Part shown: piece after piece, positions 1 through 8,124 of the stretch
How the letters are laid out: the number at the start of each line of letters is the position of its first letter
Position numbering within the stretch: the first letter of the stretch is position 1
Source of the DNA: Burkholderia catarinensis
Lineage (GTDB): Bacteria > Pseudomonadota > Gammaproteobacteria > Burkholderiales > Burkholderiaceae
NCBI RefSeq assembly: GCF_001883705.2
Contig: NZ_MDEQ02000008.1
Location: 124,001 to 188,000, forward strand
DNA: 64,000 bases
Direction: 5' to 3'
Notes under the pieces: generated by a model
The model's input: only the letters and a program-made list of their open reading frames with translations
Told to the model about the DNA's origin: nothing
Databases searched by the model: none
Position numbers and translations under genes: made by a program

Positions 1-503
1 GACAACAAGCTGAACTCCGGCTCGAACTCCACCGGCACGCGCCGGTCATCGCCGAAATGCCGCTGTGCGTGGCGCTCCATCACTTCGCGCTCGATGCGCA
101 GGACGACTTGCGGGCACGCCTCACCCCACCGCATGCTGAGCGACAGCGTCGGCGACAGCAGCGACGCGGTGCCCGGCGACGACACGAAGCGCGCCGAGCC
201 GCACTCGATCCGGGCGTCGCCGCGCAGCGGGATCTGCAACAGATAGAAGTGTTCGAGCGGCCCGGGTTCGATGGACACCTCGCCGCCGTAGTCGAGCAGG
301 TTCAGCGACAGGTTGCCCCAGCGCGCATGGTGCATCGAGCTGTGCAGCGCGCGCGAATCGCCGGTCAGCGTGAGCCGGTGCGGCTTGAACACATCCGCCA
401 CCCGCGCGCGCACCTCATCGACATCGTTCGACTGCAGCATCAGGTTGTCGTGATTGAAACAGGCGGCGTCGGCCAGCCAGCCGGTTTCGGAAAATTGCGC
501 CAT
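1..503 (-). CDS. AraC-family regulator, N-terminal part (cut by window edge)
   Basis: Reading the minus strand from the ATG at 503-501 gives 167 codons with no stop before the window edge. The start is preceded by GGGAG at a proper distance. The translation begins MAQFSETGWLADAACFNH and contains a cupin-like sensory region (segments such as LDYGGEVSIEPGPLEHFYLLQIPLRG) typical of the AraC-binding-like N-terminal domain of FeaR-type activators of aromatic catabolism. The C-terminal helix-turn-helix would lie outside the window, so the family call rests on the sensory half alone. It is transcribed divergently from the oxidation operon starting at 856 and is most likely its activator; the inducer would be the aromatic substrate or an intermediate (inference). 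Confidence 0.8.
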   Translation of the reverse strand, partial: MAQFSETGWLADAACFNHDNLMLQSNDVDEVRARVADVFKPHRLTLTGDSRALHSSMHHARWGNLSLNLLDYGGEVSIEPGPLEHFYLLQIPLRGDARIECGSARFVSSPGTASLLSPTLSLSMRWGEACPQVVLRIEREVMERHAQRHFGDDRRVPVEFEPEFSLL

Positions 504-855
504 CGAAGTTCTCCCGTCATGCTCGATCGCACTCGCGCCGTGCAGGCGTTCCCGGTATCGGGGAATCCGTCGCACGATCCGGACAGCGCCCGGAGTATCC
601 GGACAGTCCGGCCATCGGAACACGCAAGCCCCGCGCAAACGACGCAAGAAGCGGACCATTCGCGCATCGTAGAAAACTGTGCGGGACTTCCGCATCCGCA
701 CATACCCGCAGTCAGCCGCGCGCCTGCCCACGTGCGGCGGCCGGATCGTCAGGTTTCCGGAATTCGCGGATACCGGCCGAAGAAAGCGGATAGAAACGCA
801 CGTTTCGTCCGCCAATACTGGGCTCGTCACGGACACAAACAGCATGGAGGGGCAG
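504..855. promoter_or_regulatory. Divergent control region with a 10-bp direct repeat
   Basis: This 352-bp gap separates the divergent AraC-type gene and the oxidation operon. It holds two identical copies of ATCCGGACAG at 577-586 and 597-606, exactly 20 bp apart, so both lie on the same helix face. AraC-family activators typically bind such paired direct repeats. Two GCGGATA elements occur near 770-797. I did not identify convincing -35/-10 hexamers. Binding by the adjacent regulator is inferred. Confidence 0.5.
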
Positions 856-2103
856 ATGAAAGGACATCACATCGAGATTCCGTCGCCGGACGGCGGCGCG
901 TTTCGCGCGTACCTGAGCACGCCGGCCGGCGGCACCGGGCCGGGCATCGTGCTGTGTCACGAGATCTTCGGCGCGAACGCGACGATGCGGGAAGCGGCCG
1001 ACTACTACGCGGAGGAAGGCTACACGGTGCTCGTGCCCGACCTGTTCTGGCGCCAGTCTCCGGGGATCGAGCTGGGCTACACAGCGGCCGAGAGCGAGCG
1101 CGCGATGGCCCTTTATCGCGAATACGACGAGGACAAGGGCGTCGACGACATCGGCGCCGCGCTGGGCTGGCTCAAGCAGCGGCCTGAATGCACGGGCGAA
1201 GCCGGCGTGCTCGGCTACTGCCTCGGCGGCAAGCTCGCGTATCTCGCCGCGTGCCGGCTGCCGGGCGTGGCCGCGGCGGTCAGCTACTACGGCGTGGGCA
1301 TCGAGCACGCGCTGGACGAGGCGGCGCACCTGCGCGGGCGGCTCGTGCTGCAGATGGCCGGGCAGGACCGCTTCTGCCCGCCCGATGCACAGCAGCGCAT
1401 CGCCGCCGCGCTGTCGGGGCGCGACGGCGTCGAAGTGGTTGTGTATCCGGGCGTCGATCACGCGTTCGCGCGCATCGGCGGCGATCATTTCGACAAGGCC
1501 GCCGCGGTGATGGCCCACCAGCGCGCGATCGCCGCATTCCGCGGCGCACTCGGCCCGCACTACGACCTCTCCACGCTGTGGGAAGCGCATCTGCGGCACG
1601 AATTCGACACGCGCAACGTCGACGCGACGATGGCCACGATGGTCGCCGAGCCGTACGTCAACCATATCCCGACGCTGACGGGTGGGGTCGGCCACGACGA
1701 GCTCAAGCGTTTCTACACGCATCACTTCGTGCATGCGAATCCGCCCGATACCACGATCACGCCGGTCTCGCGCACGATCGGCGCGAGCCAGATCGTCGAC
1801 GAGCTGCTGTTCCGCTTCACGCACACCACCGAGATCGACTGGATGCTGCCCGGCGTCGCGCCGACCGGCAAGCGCGTCGAGATCCCGCTCGTCGCGATCG
1901 TGAAGTTTCGCGGCAACAAGCTCTATCACGAACACATCTACTGGGACCAGGCGAGCGTGCTCGTGCAGATCGGCCTGCTCGACCCGGCCGGGCTGCCGGT
2001 CGCGGGCGTTGAAACGGCCCGCAAGCTGCTCGACGAGACCGTGCCGTCGAACGGGCTGATGCGCCGCTGGCACGACGGCGAGCCGCCGACGAACCCGCGT
2101 TGA
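856..2103 (+). CDS. Dienelactone hydrolase / SnoaL-like fusion protein
   Basis: The ATG at 856 is chosen because GGAGGGG lies just upstream; the product is 415 residues. Residues 1-235 form a dienelactone-hydrolase alpha/beta domain with the expected triad: Cys122 in GYCLGG, Asp171 in AGQDRF and His202 in GVDHAFAR, plus Glu36 in CHEIFG. Residues from about 240 onward (WEAHLRHEFDTRNVDATMATM to the end) form an NTF2/SnoaL-like domain. First gene of the operon. In iif-type indole clusters a protein in this position converts an oxindole intermediate to anthranilate; I recall that from the literature on Acinetobacter and treat the equivalence as inference. Alternatively it could be a lactone hydrolase for another aromatic pathway. 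Confidence 0.85.
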   Translation: MKGHHIEIPSPDGGAFRAYLSTPAGGTGPGIVLCHEIFGANATMREAADYYAEEGYTVLVPDLFWRQSPGIELGYTAAESERAMALYREYDEDKGVDDIGAALGWLKQRPECTGEAGVLGYCLGGKLAYLAACRLPGVAAAVSYYGVGIEHALDEAAHLRGRLVLQMAGQDRFCPPDAQQRIAAALSGRDGVEVVVYPGVDHAFARIGGDHFDKAAAVMAHQRAIAAFRGALGPHYDLSTLWEAHLRHEFDTRNVDATMATMVAEPYVNHIPTLTGGVGHDELKRFYTHHFVHANPPDTTITPVSRTIGASQIVDELLFRFTHTTEIDWMLPGVAPTGKRVEIPLVAIVKFRGNKLYHEHIYWDQASVLVQIGLLDPAGLPVAGVETARKLLDETVPSNGLMRRWHDGEPPTNPR

Positions 2104-2143
2104 CCGTGCGCTGCCCTTACCCCACCTTTCCCGGAGACACCCC

Positions 2144-2932
2144 ATGAATGCCCTTGCTGGCAAAGTCGCGATCGTCACCGGCGGCGCCACGCTGATCGGC
2201 GCCGCGGTCGCACAGGACCTGAGCCGCGCCGGCGCGTGCGTCGCGATCCTCGATCTCGATGCGGAAAACGGCGCGCGCGTGGCCGATTCGCTCGGCGAAC
2301 GCGGCATGTTCGTCGCGATCGACATCACCGACGACCGCTCGATCGAGCGCGCGGTGTCGGCCATCGCCGAACGGTTCGGCGCGATCGACGTGCTCGTCAA
2401 CCTCGCGTGCAGCTATGTCGACAACGGCATCCACGCGACCCGCAACGACTGGCTCGCCGCGATGGATGTGAACGTCGTGTCGGCGGCGATGCTGGCGAAG
2501 GCCGTTCATCCGCACCTGGTGCGGCGCGGCGGCGGCGCGATCGTGAACTTCAGTTCGATCTCGGCCCAGTGCGCGCAAACCGGCCGCTGGCTGTACCCGA
2601 CGTCCAAGGCGGCGATCCGCCAGCTCACGCGCAGCATGGCGATGGATCTCGCACCCGACCGCATTCGCGTGAACTCGGTGTCGCCGGGGTGGACATGGTC
2701 GCGCGTGATGGACGAGATGACGCGCGGCGACCGCGCGAAGACCGATCGCGTCGCCGCGCCGTTTCACCTGCTCGGGCGGGTCGGCGATCCGTCGGAGGTC
2801 GCGCAGGTCGTCACGTTCCTGTGCAGCGACGCGGCGAGCTTCGTGACGGGCGCCGACTACGCGGTGGACGGCGGTTATTCGGCGATGGGCCCCGAACAGG
2901 CAGTGCCGGCCATTGCGCGTCTGGCGGAATGA
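2144..2932 (+). CDS. SDR-family oxidoreductase
   Basis: A 262-residue classical short-chain dehydrogenase. The Rossmann motif is TGGATLIG (residues 12-19), slightly off the usual TGxxxGIG. Asp37 at the end of the second strand favours NAD(H). The NNAG motif is altered to NLAC. Catalytic Ser lies in NFSSIS (about 138) and Tyr151/Lys155 in YPTSK. The C-terminal GADYAVDGGYSAMG is typical. It sits 40 bp after the hydrolase fusion gene and before the monooxygenase. In indole-oxidising clusters an SDR oxidises the dihydrodiol-type intermediate; that role is inferred from context. Confidence 0.88.
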   Translation: MNALAGKVAIVTGGATLIGAAVAQDLSRAGACVAILDLDAENGARVADSLGERGMFVAIDITDDRSIERAVSAIAERFGAIDVLVNLACSYVDNGIHATRNDWLAAMDVNVVSAAMLAKAVHPHLVRRGGGAIVNFSSISAQCAQTGRWLYPTSKAAIRQLTRSMAMDLAPDRIRVNSVSPGWTWSRVMDEMTRGDRAKTDRVAAPFHLLGRVGDPSEVAQVVTFLCSDAASFVTGADYAVDGGYSAMGPEQAVPAIARLAE

Positions 2933-2996
2933 CCGCGCGCCGCCACCGCTCCCCGCAACCATTCCGGCCGGCATCCGGCCAACCAAGGACATTCCC

Positions 2997-4235
2997 ATGA
3001 GACGCATCGCTATCGTCGGCGCCGGCCAGTCCGGCCTGCAACTCGCCTTCGCCCTGCTCGACCAGGGCTACCACGTCACGCTCGCGACCAACCGCGACGC
3101 GGAGCAGATCCGCTCGGGCAAGGTCATGTCGAGCCAGTGCATGTTCCACACTTCGTTGCAGATCGAGCGCGACCTCGGCCTGAACACGTGGGAGGAAGCG
3201 TGCCCGTCCGTCGAAGGGATCGGCATCGCGGTGCCGCACCCGGACGGCAACGGCCGCAAGGCGATCGACTGGTCGTCGCGGCTGACCCGCTACGCGCAGT
3301 CCGTCGACCAGCGCGTGAAGATGGCTGACTGGCTCGACGGCGTGCGGCGCCGCGGCGCGGACGTGCGGATCGGCGACATCGGCGTGCCCGAACTCGAGGA
3401 ACTGGCGCGCAGCCACGACCTCGTGCTGCTCGCGGCCGGCAAGGGCGAGATCGTCAACCTGCTGGGCCGCGACGACGTGCGCAGCGCGTTCGACCGCCCG
3501 CAACGCGCGCTCGCCCTCACCTACGTGAAAGGAATGACGCCGAGCCAGCCGTATTCGCGCGTGCGCTTCAACCTGCTGCCCGGCATCGGCGAGTACTTCG
3601 TGTTCCCCGCGCTGACCACGACGGGCCCGTGCGAAATCATGGTGTTCGAAGGCATTCCGGGCGGCCCGCTCGACTGCTGGGCCGACGTGAAGACGCCCGA
3701 GCAGCATCTCGACCGGAGCCTGTCGTTCCTGCAGCAGTATGTGCCGTGGGAATTCGAACGCTGCCGCGACGTCGAGCTCACCGATCCGAACGGCACGCTG
3801 GCCGGGCGCTTCGCGCCGACGGTGCGCAAGCCGTTCTTCCGGCTGCCGTCGGGCCGCACGATCTTCGGGATGGCCGATGCGGTGGTGGTCAACGATCCGA
3901 TCACCGGCCAGGGATCGAACAACGCCGCGAAATGCGCGAATGCGTATTTCGACGCGATCGTCGCGCGCGAGGCCGCGCCGTTCGGCGAAGACTGGATGCA
4001 GCAGACCTTCGAAGGCTACTGGGCCTACGCGCAGCATGTCGTGCGCTGGACCAACTCGCTGCTGACGCCGCCGCCGCCGCATATCCTCGAACTGCTCGGC
4101 GCGGCCGGCCGGTTGCCGTCGCTCGCCAAAGCGATCGTCGACGGCTTCGACGATCCGCGCCGGTTCTCGCCGTGGTGGTTCGAGCCATCGGCCTGCGCGG
4201 CGCTGATCCGCGAACACAGTGCGCGTGCGGAGTGA
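2997..4235 (+). CDS. StyA-like FAD-dependent (styrene/indole) monooxygenase
   Basis: The ATG at 2997 gives 412 residues, close to the roughly 415 of styrene monooxygenase StyA. It starts MRRIAIVGAGQSGLQLAF, a GxGxxG FAD-binding motif at residues 8-13. The segment MADAVVVNDPITGQGSNNAAK is the conserved second FAD-contacting region of this group E flavoprotein family. The following gene encodes the matching flavin reductase, so this is a two-component epoxidase that uses diffusible reduced FAD. StyA relatives with an SDR and a hydrolase neighbour, rather than styrene oxide isomerase, are usually indole oxygenases. The substrate is therefore more likely indole than styrene, but this is inferred. 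Confidence 0.88.
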   Translation: MRRIAIVGAGQSGLQLAFALLDQGYHVTLATNRDAEQIRSGKVMSSQCMFHTSLQIERDLGLNTWEEACPSVEGIGIAVPHPDGNGRKAIDWSSRLTRYAQSVDQRVKMADWLDGVRRRGADVRIGDIGVPELEELARSHDLVLLAAGKGEIVNLLGRDDVRSAFDRPQRALALTYVKGMTPSQPYSRVRFNLLPGIGEYFVFPALTTTGPCEIMVFEGIPGGPLDCWADVKTPEQHLDRSLSFLQQYVPWEFERCRDVELTDPNGTLAGRFAPTVRKPFFRLPSGRTIFGMADAVVVNDPITGQGSNNAAKCANAYFDAIVAREAAPFGEDWMQQTFEGYWAYAQHVVRWTNSLLTPPPPHILELLGAAGRLPSLAKAIVDGFDDPRRFSPWWFEPSACAALIREHSARAE

Positions 4236-4240
4236 CCGGC

Positions 4241-4768
4241 ATGGAAACGACCGTTACCGACCGTCCGGCCCTCGAGCCGACGCAGTTGCGCGCCGCGTTC
4301 GGGCAGTTCCCGACCGGCGTCACCGTGATCACCACGTGCGCGGCCGACGGGCGCAAGGTGGGCCTCACGGCCAATTCGTTCTTGTCGCTGTCGCTGGACC
4401 CGCCGCTCGTGCTGTGGAGCCTTCGCAAGGTCGCGCCGAGCCGCCCCGATTTCGTCGTGGCGACCCACTTCGCGATCAACATCCTCGCGCACGACCAGAT
4501 CGACCTGTCGCGCCGCTTCGCGACGCCCAGCGCCGACAAGTTCGACGGCGTGCCGCACGTGGATTCGGCTACCGGCGGCGTGCCGTGCCTCGACGGCGCG
4601 AGCGCGCGCTTCGTGTGCCGCAACATCGGCCATTACGAAGGCGGCGACCACCTGCTCTTCATCGGCCGGATCGAGCAGTTCGACGCGTTCGGTAAAGCGC
4701 CGCTCGTATTCCATGCCGGCCAGTATCGCGCGATCGCCGATCATCCCGATCTTTTACGCACCATTTGA
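4241..4768 (+). CDS. NAD(P)H:flavin reductase (StyB/HpaC-like)
   Basis: The ATG at 4241 lies five bases after the stop of the monooxygenase gene. The 175-residue product has the flavin-reductase-like fold: FGQFPTGVTVITTCAADG near the N terminus, the LTANSFLSLSLDPPLVLWSL flavin-binding segment and GHYEGGDHLLFIGRIE toward the C terminus. It should supply reduced FAD to the StyA-like oxygenase encoded just upstream; the tight spacing suggests translational coupling. Length and motifs are normal for the family. Confidence 0.9.
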   Translation: METTVTDRPALEPTQLRAAFGQFPTGVTVITTCAADGRKVGLTANSFLSLSLDPPLVLWSLRKVAPSRPDFVVATHFAINILAHDQIDLSRRFATPSADKFDGVPHVDSATGGVPCLDGASARFVCRNIGHYEGGDHLLFIGRIEQFDAFGKAPLVFHAGQYRAIADHPDLLRTI

Positions 4769-4804
4769 TTAGTTATACAAATAAATATCCAGGAGGTGGT
4801 GAAT

Positions 4805-5761
4805 ATGAAATTCGGCTCTCGCCTGCTCGTCGCCGCAGGCCTCGCGATCGCCGGCATCGCCGGTCACGCGCCGGCCCGCGCGACCGACCTGCCGTCGGTC
4901 AACCTCGGCATGACCAGTTTCCTCGACGGGATGCCACCGGCCGGCGCCGGCTGGTACGGCACGCAGTACCTGCAGTACTACACGGCCGGCCGCGTCAACG
5001 ACAATGCGGGCAACAAGGTCGGCCTGCCGAAGCAGGACATCGACCTGTTCGCGGGATTGAGCCAGCTCGTCTACCAGTCGCCGCTGACGTTCGCCGGCAT
5101 GCATCCGGGCCTCGACGTGATCCTGCCGTGGATCGCGTCCGCGCGGACGGACGACGGCATCGGCAACGTCGCGCTGAATGCGCGCGCCGGCTTCGGCGAC
5201 CTGCTGATCGGCCCGTTCATCCAGTTCGACCCGGTGATGGGCGCGCAGGGCCCGCGCTTCGCGCAGCGCGTGGAATTCCAGTTCATCGCACCGACCGGCG
5301 CGTACGATCCGGCGCGCGCGATCAACCCGGGCAGTCATTTCTGGTCGTTCGATCCGTACTGGGCGGCCACGCTGTGGCTCACGCCGAAATGGACCGTGTC
5401 ATGGCGGCTGCACTATCTGTGGAACGCGACCAACCATCAGCCGGCCACGTCGCTCGGCCCCGACGTGACGTCGACGCAGGCCGGCCAGGCGATCCATGCG
5501 AACTTCGCGACCGAGTACGAAGTGCGCCCCGGCCTGCGGCTGGGGCTCAACGGCTACTGGCTGCGCCAGACCACCGACATGAAGGAAAACGGGCAGGACG
5601 TGCCGGGCACGCGGGAGGCCGTGTTCGCGATCGGGCCGGGCGCGATGGTCAGTTTCTCGCCGCACGATCACCTGCTGTTCAACGCGTACTTCGAGACCTA
5701 TGCGCGCAACCGGCCGCAGGGGACGCGGATGGTGCTGCGCTATGTGCATCACTTCCAGTGA
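4805..5761 (+). CDS. Phenol-degradation MetA/SphA-like outer-membrane channel
   Basis: The ATG at 4805 is preceded by a near-perfect AGGAGG at 4791-4796, so the earlier in-frame GTG codons are not used. The 318-residue product has a signal peptide (MKFGSRLLVAAGLAIAGIAG..ARA). The rest is rich in alternating hydrophobic/aromatic strands and ends with FQ, as outer-membrane beta-barrels do. It resembles the MetA-pathway phenol-degradation protein family. It ends the oxidation operon and would let hydrophobic aromatics cross the outer membrane (inference). Confidence 0.82.
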   Translation: MKFGSRLLVAAGLAIAGIAGHAPARATDLPSVNLGMTSFLDGMPPAGAGWYGTQYLQYYTAGRVNDNAGNKVGLPKQDIDLFAGLSQLVYQSPLTFAGMHPGLDVILPWIASARTDDGIGNVALNARAGFGDLLIGPFIQFDPVMGAQGPRFAQRVEFQFIAPTGAYDPARAINPGSHFWSFDPYWAATLWLTPKWTVSWRLHYLWNATNHQPATSLGPDVTSTQAGQAIHANFATEYEVRPGLRLGLNGYWLRQTTDMKENGQDVPGTREAVFAIGPGAMVSFSPHDHLLFNAYFETYARNRPQGTRMVLRYVHHFQ

Positions 5762-5830
5762 AGCTCGCGACCGGCTGAATCGACAACACGCCGAACCATT
5801 CCACGTATTCCAGAACGGGATGAATTCAAC

Positions 5831-5851
5831 GGCTGGCGTTCGGCCTTTTTT
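5831..5851 (+). terminator. Rho-independent terminator of the oxidation operon
   Basis: GGCTG-GCGTT-CGGCC forms a 5-bp stem (one G-U pair) and is followed directly by a run of six T. It lies 70 bp after the last gene of the operon. Confidence 0.55.
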
Positions 5852-6040
5852 CGTTGTTTTTAACCGCACCGACGCGCTGCCGGTGCCTGCATTCGAGGTT
5901 AGCAGTAGGGGGCAGCCGATCAGGCGGTGGACTACCGCTGCTTCCATGGCTGACCATGGGTCCAGGATGCATTGACGCCGCTATGGTCAACCTGTCTCGC
6001 GGCGCCGCCTGGGGAGGGAGCCTCCATGAAGCCTGTTGCC

Positions 6041-6108
6041 GTGCCGGCCGGCGGTTGGACCGGGGCCGGCACGCAAGATCCTTAGCGACGATCCCGGCGT
6101 GACGCCGG
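6041..6108. other. Two hairpins between converging operons
   Basis: GTGCCGGCC at 6041-6049 pairs with GGCCGGCAC at 6064-6072, and CCGGCG-TGA-CGCCGG folds at 6094-6108. They lie just past the end of the Tad locus on the minus strand. Neither has a T-run on that strand, so they may aid transcript ending or 3' protection. The rest of 5852-6116 shows no gene. Confidence 0.4.
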
Positions 6109-6116
6109 CTCGCCGC

Positions 6117-7079
6117 TCACGGCGCAAACCCGACGAACGTCGGCAACAACACGCGATAGACGTGGATCACCGCCGGCCCGAGCAGCACCAGCATCAGCGC
6201 GGGAAAGATGCAGAAGATCAGCGGGAACAGCAGCTTCAGCGCAATCTTCGCCGCCCGTTCCTCCGCGCGCATCCGGCGTCGCGTGCGCAGCATGTCCGAC
6301 AGCACGCGCAGCGATTCGCTGATGCTCGTCCCGAAGCGGTCGGCCTGGATCAGCATCGCGCAGAACGACTCGATGTCTTCCGTGCCGGTGCGCAGCGCGA
6401 GATTGCGCAGCGCGGTCTCCTTTGTGAAGCCGGAGCGCATCTCGAGCAGCAGCAGGTCGAGTTCGCCCGCGACCACCTCGCTGCTAAACCGCAGCTCCTC
6501 GCTCACTTTCATCAGCGCCGCGTCGAGCCCCAGCCCCGCTTCGACGCACACCGTCAGCAGGTCGAGCGCGTCCGGGAAATCCTCGAAGATCTTCTGCTGG
6601 CGCACCTTGATCCGCTGCGACAGCACGATGTTCGGGATGTAGTAGCCGATCCCGGCGAGCACGACGAGGATGACCGACAGGAGTTCGCGCTCGTTCCCGA
6701 TCCGGGTCGTGATCAGCACCAGCAGCGCAGCGCACGGCAACGCGAGCGCGAGCGCCGTCTTCGCGGTGAAATACAGCGCGGCCGCGCTCTGGTTGCGCCA
6801 GCCGGCATTCATGAGCCGGATGCGCAGCGGCGAATTCTCCCAGCCCTCCTTCGGCACCGACAGCTTCGAGATCGGGGTGGACAGCTCCACCAGCTTCGCG
6901 ACCCAGCGCGACGCCATGTCGTCGCCGGGGCCAGGGCCCACGCCGGCCCCGCCGGCCTGCTGGATCCGGCGCTGGATGCTGCTCGGCGCGAACAGCAGCA
7001 TCGCGACGAGCGCCCCGCCGGCCACGAAGATGAACAAGCCGCCCAGCATCACGGCCTGGACCACGCTCAGGTTTTGCAT
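6117..7079 (-). CDS. tadC: Tad pilus inner-membrane platform protein TadC
   Basis: A 320-residue T2SS F-domain protein. An N-terminal membrane segment (AVMLGGLFIFVAGGALVAMLL) is followed by a second hydrophobic pair around residues 110-150. The cytoplasmic F domain contains FPDALDLLTVCVEAGLGLDAALMKV, and the last segment is a membrane helix. The start has GAGG just upstream. With TadB it forms the platform on which the TadA ATPase drives Flp pilin assembly. It is the last gene of the Tad operon, 36 bp after tadB. Confidence 0.93.
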   Translation of the reverse strand: MQNLSVVQAVMLGGLFIFVAGGALVAMLLFAPSSIQRRIQQAGGAGVGPGPGDDMASRWVAKLVELSTPISKLSVPKEGWENSPLRIRLMNAGWRNQSAAALYFTAKTALALALPCAALLVLITTRIGNERELLSVILVVLAGIGYYIPNIVLSQRIKVRQQKIFEDFPDALDLLTVCVEAGLGLDAALMKVSEELRFSSEVVAGELDLLLLEMRSGFTKETALRNLALRTGTEDIESFCAMLIQADRFGTSISESLRVLSDMLRTRRRMRAEERAAKIALKLLFPLIFCIFPALMLVLLGPAVIHVYRVLLPTFVGFAP

Positions 7080-7115
7080 GACAACCTCGCAACGGTTCGT
7101 TATTCGACTCGCGCG

Positions 7116-8093
7116 TCAGACGCGAATCCGGACAATACGGCGGATCCAGAGCAGGCCGAAGAGCATCGACAGCAGCATCGCGCCGATCATCTTGATCCCT
7201 GCCGGATCCAGCCAGAGCACGGACAGGAACTCGCGGTTGAGCAGCGCGATCGCCCCCGCGGTACCGAACGGCAGCAGCCCGAGAATCCACGCCGACAGCC
7301 GCCCTTCCGCCGACAGCACGCGCACCTTGTCGAACAGCTTGAAGCGCTCGCGGATCAGCGCGGAGATGCTGTCGAGCAGCTCGGCGAGGTTGCCGCCCGT
7401 CTCGCGCTGGATCAGCACCGCGATCACGAAGTAGCGCAGGTCCTGCACCGGCACGCGCGCCGCGAGGTTCATCAGCGCGTCGTGCAGCGACACGCCGTAG
7501 TTGACCTCGTCGAACGTAACCCGGAATTCGCCGCCCATCGGATCCGGAAACTCGTCGCCGACCATCCCGATCGTGCTCGTGAACGAATGACCGGAGCGCA
7601 GCGCGCGCGCGATCATGTCGCAGATGTCCGGCAACTGCCGCTCCAGCTTGCGCATGCGGCGCCTGCGGCAGCGCATCACGTACATCGTCGGCACGCATGC
7701 GGCAAACAGCGCGATCGGCAGCGCGGCCAGTTGCGGCAGCGTGGCGAAGCTCAGCGCGAGCCACGCGAGTGCCACGCACACCGCACTGAACACGACCAGC
7801 TTCGAGAGCGTCCAGTCGAGGCCCGATTGCTGGATCATCAGGTCGAGCGTCTGCACGCGCGGCATGCGCAGCAGCAGCCGGTCGAACGGTTTCGACTCGT
7901 CGAGCATTCGCTTCTTGAGGATCGACAGCCGCTCCTGCTGCACGTTGCCGCCGGCCGACATCGACCGGATGCGCGATTCGATCCGCCGCGCGGCGCTGCC
8001 GTGCCGCGCGTTCCACCATTGAAAGGCACCTTCGATCGCGAGCACGACCGCGACGAAGGTGAGAATCACAAAGGCATAAAAGATCGTGTTCAT
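7116..8093 (-). CDS. tadB: Tad pilus inner-membrane platform protein TadB
   Basis: The start at 8093 is chosen for its GGGAGG ribosome site; an upstream in-frame ATG lacks one. The 325-residue product begins with a membrane helix (MNTIFYAFVILTFVAVVLAI), has two more near residues 100-150 and one at the C terminus. The F domain carries LPDICDMIARALRSGHSFTSTIGMV and RETGGNLAELLDSIS, hallmark T2SS F motifs. It is the partner of TadC, encoded downstream. Confidence 0.93.
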   Translation of the reverse strand: MNTIFYAFVILTFVAVVLAIEGAFQWWNARHGSAARRIESRIRSMSAGGNVQQERLSILKKRMLDESKPFDRLLLRMPRVQTLDLMIQQSGLDWTLSKLVVFSAVCVALAWLALSFATLPQLAALPIALFAACVPTMYVMRCRRRRMRKLERQLPDICDMIARALRSGHSFTSTIGMVGDEFPDPMGGEFRVTFDEVNYGVSLHDALMNLAARVPVQDLRYFVIAVLIQRETGGNLAELLDSISALIRERFKLFDKVRVLSAEGRLSAWILGLLPFGTAGAIALLNREFLSVLWLDPAGIKMIGAMLLSMLFGLLWIRRIVRIRV

Positions 8094-8124
8094 GAAGCCT
8101 CCCCGGGCTGGCGGCGACAAGCCG

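Noticed and set aside
712..2400. Long minus-strand frame opposite the hydrolase fusion gene
   Set aside because: Low-complexity Arg/Ala composition; the plus strand carries the conserved catalytic motifs.
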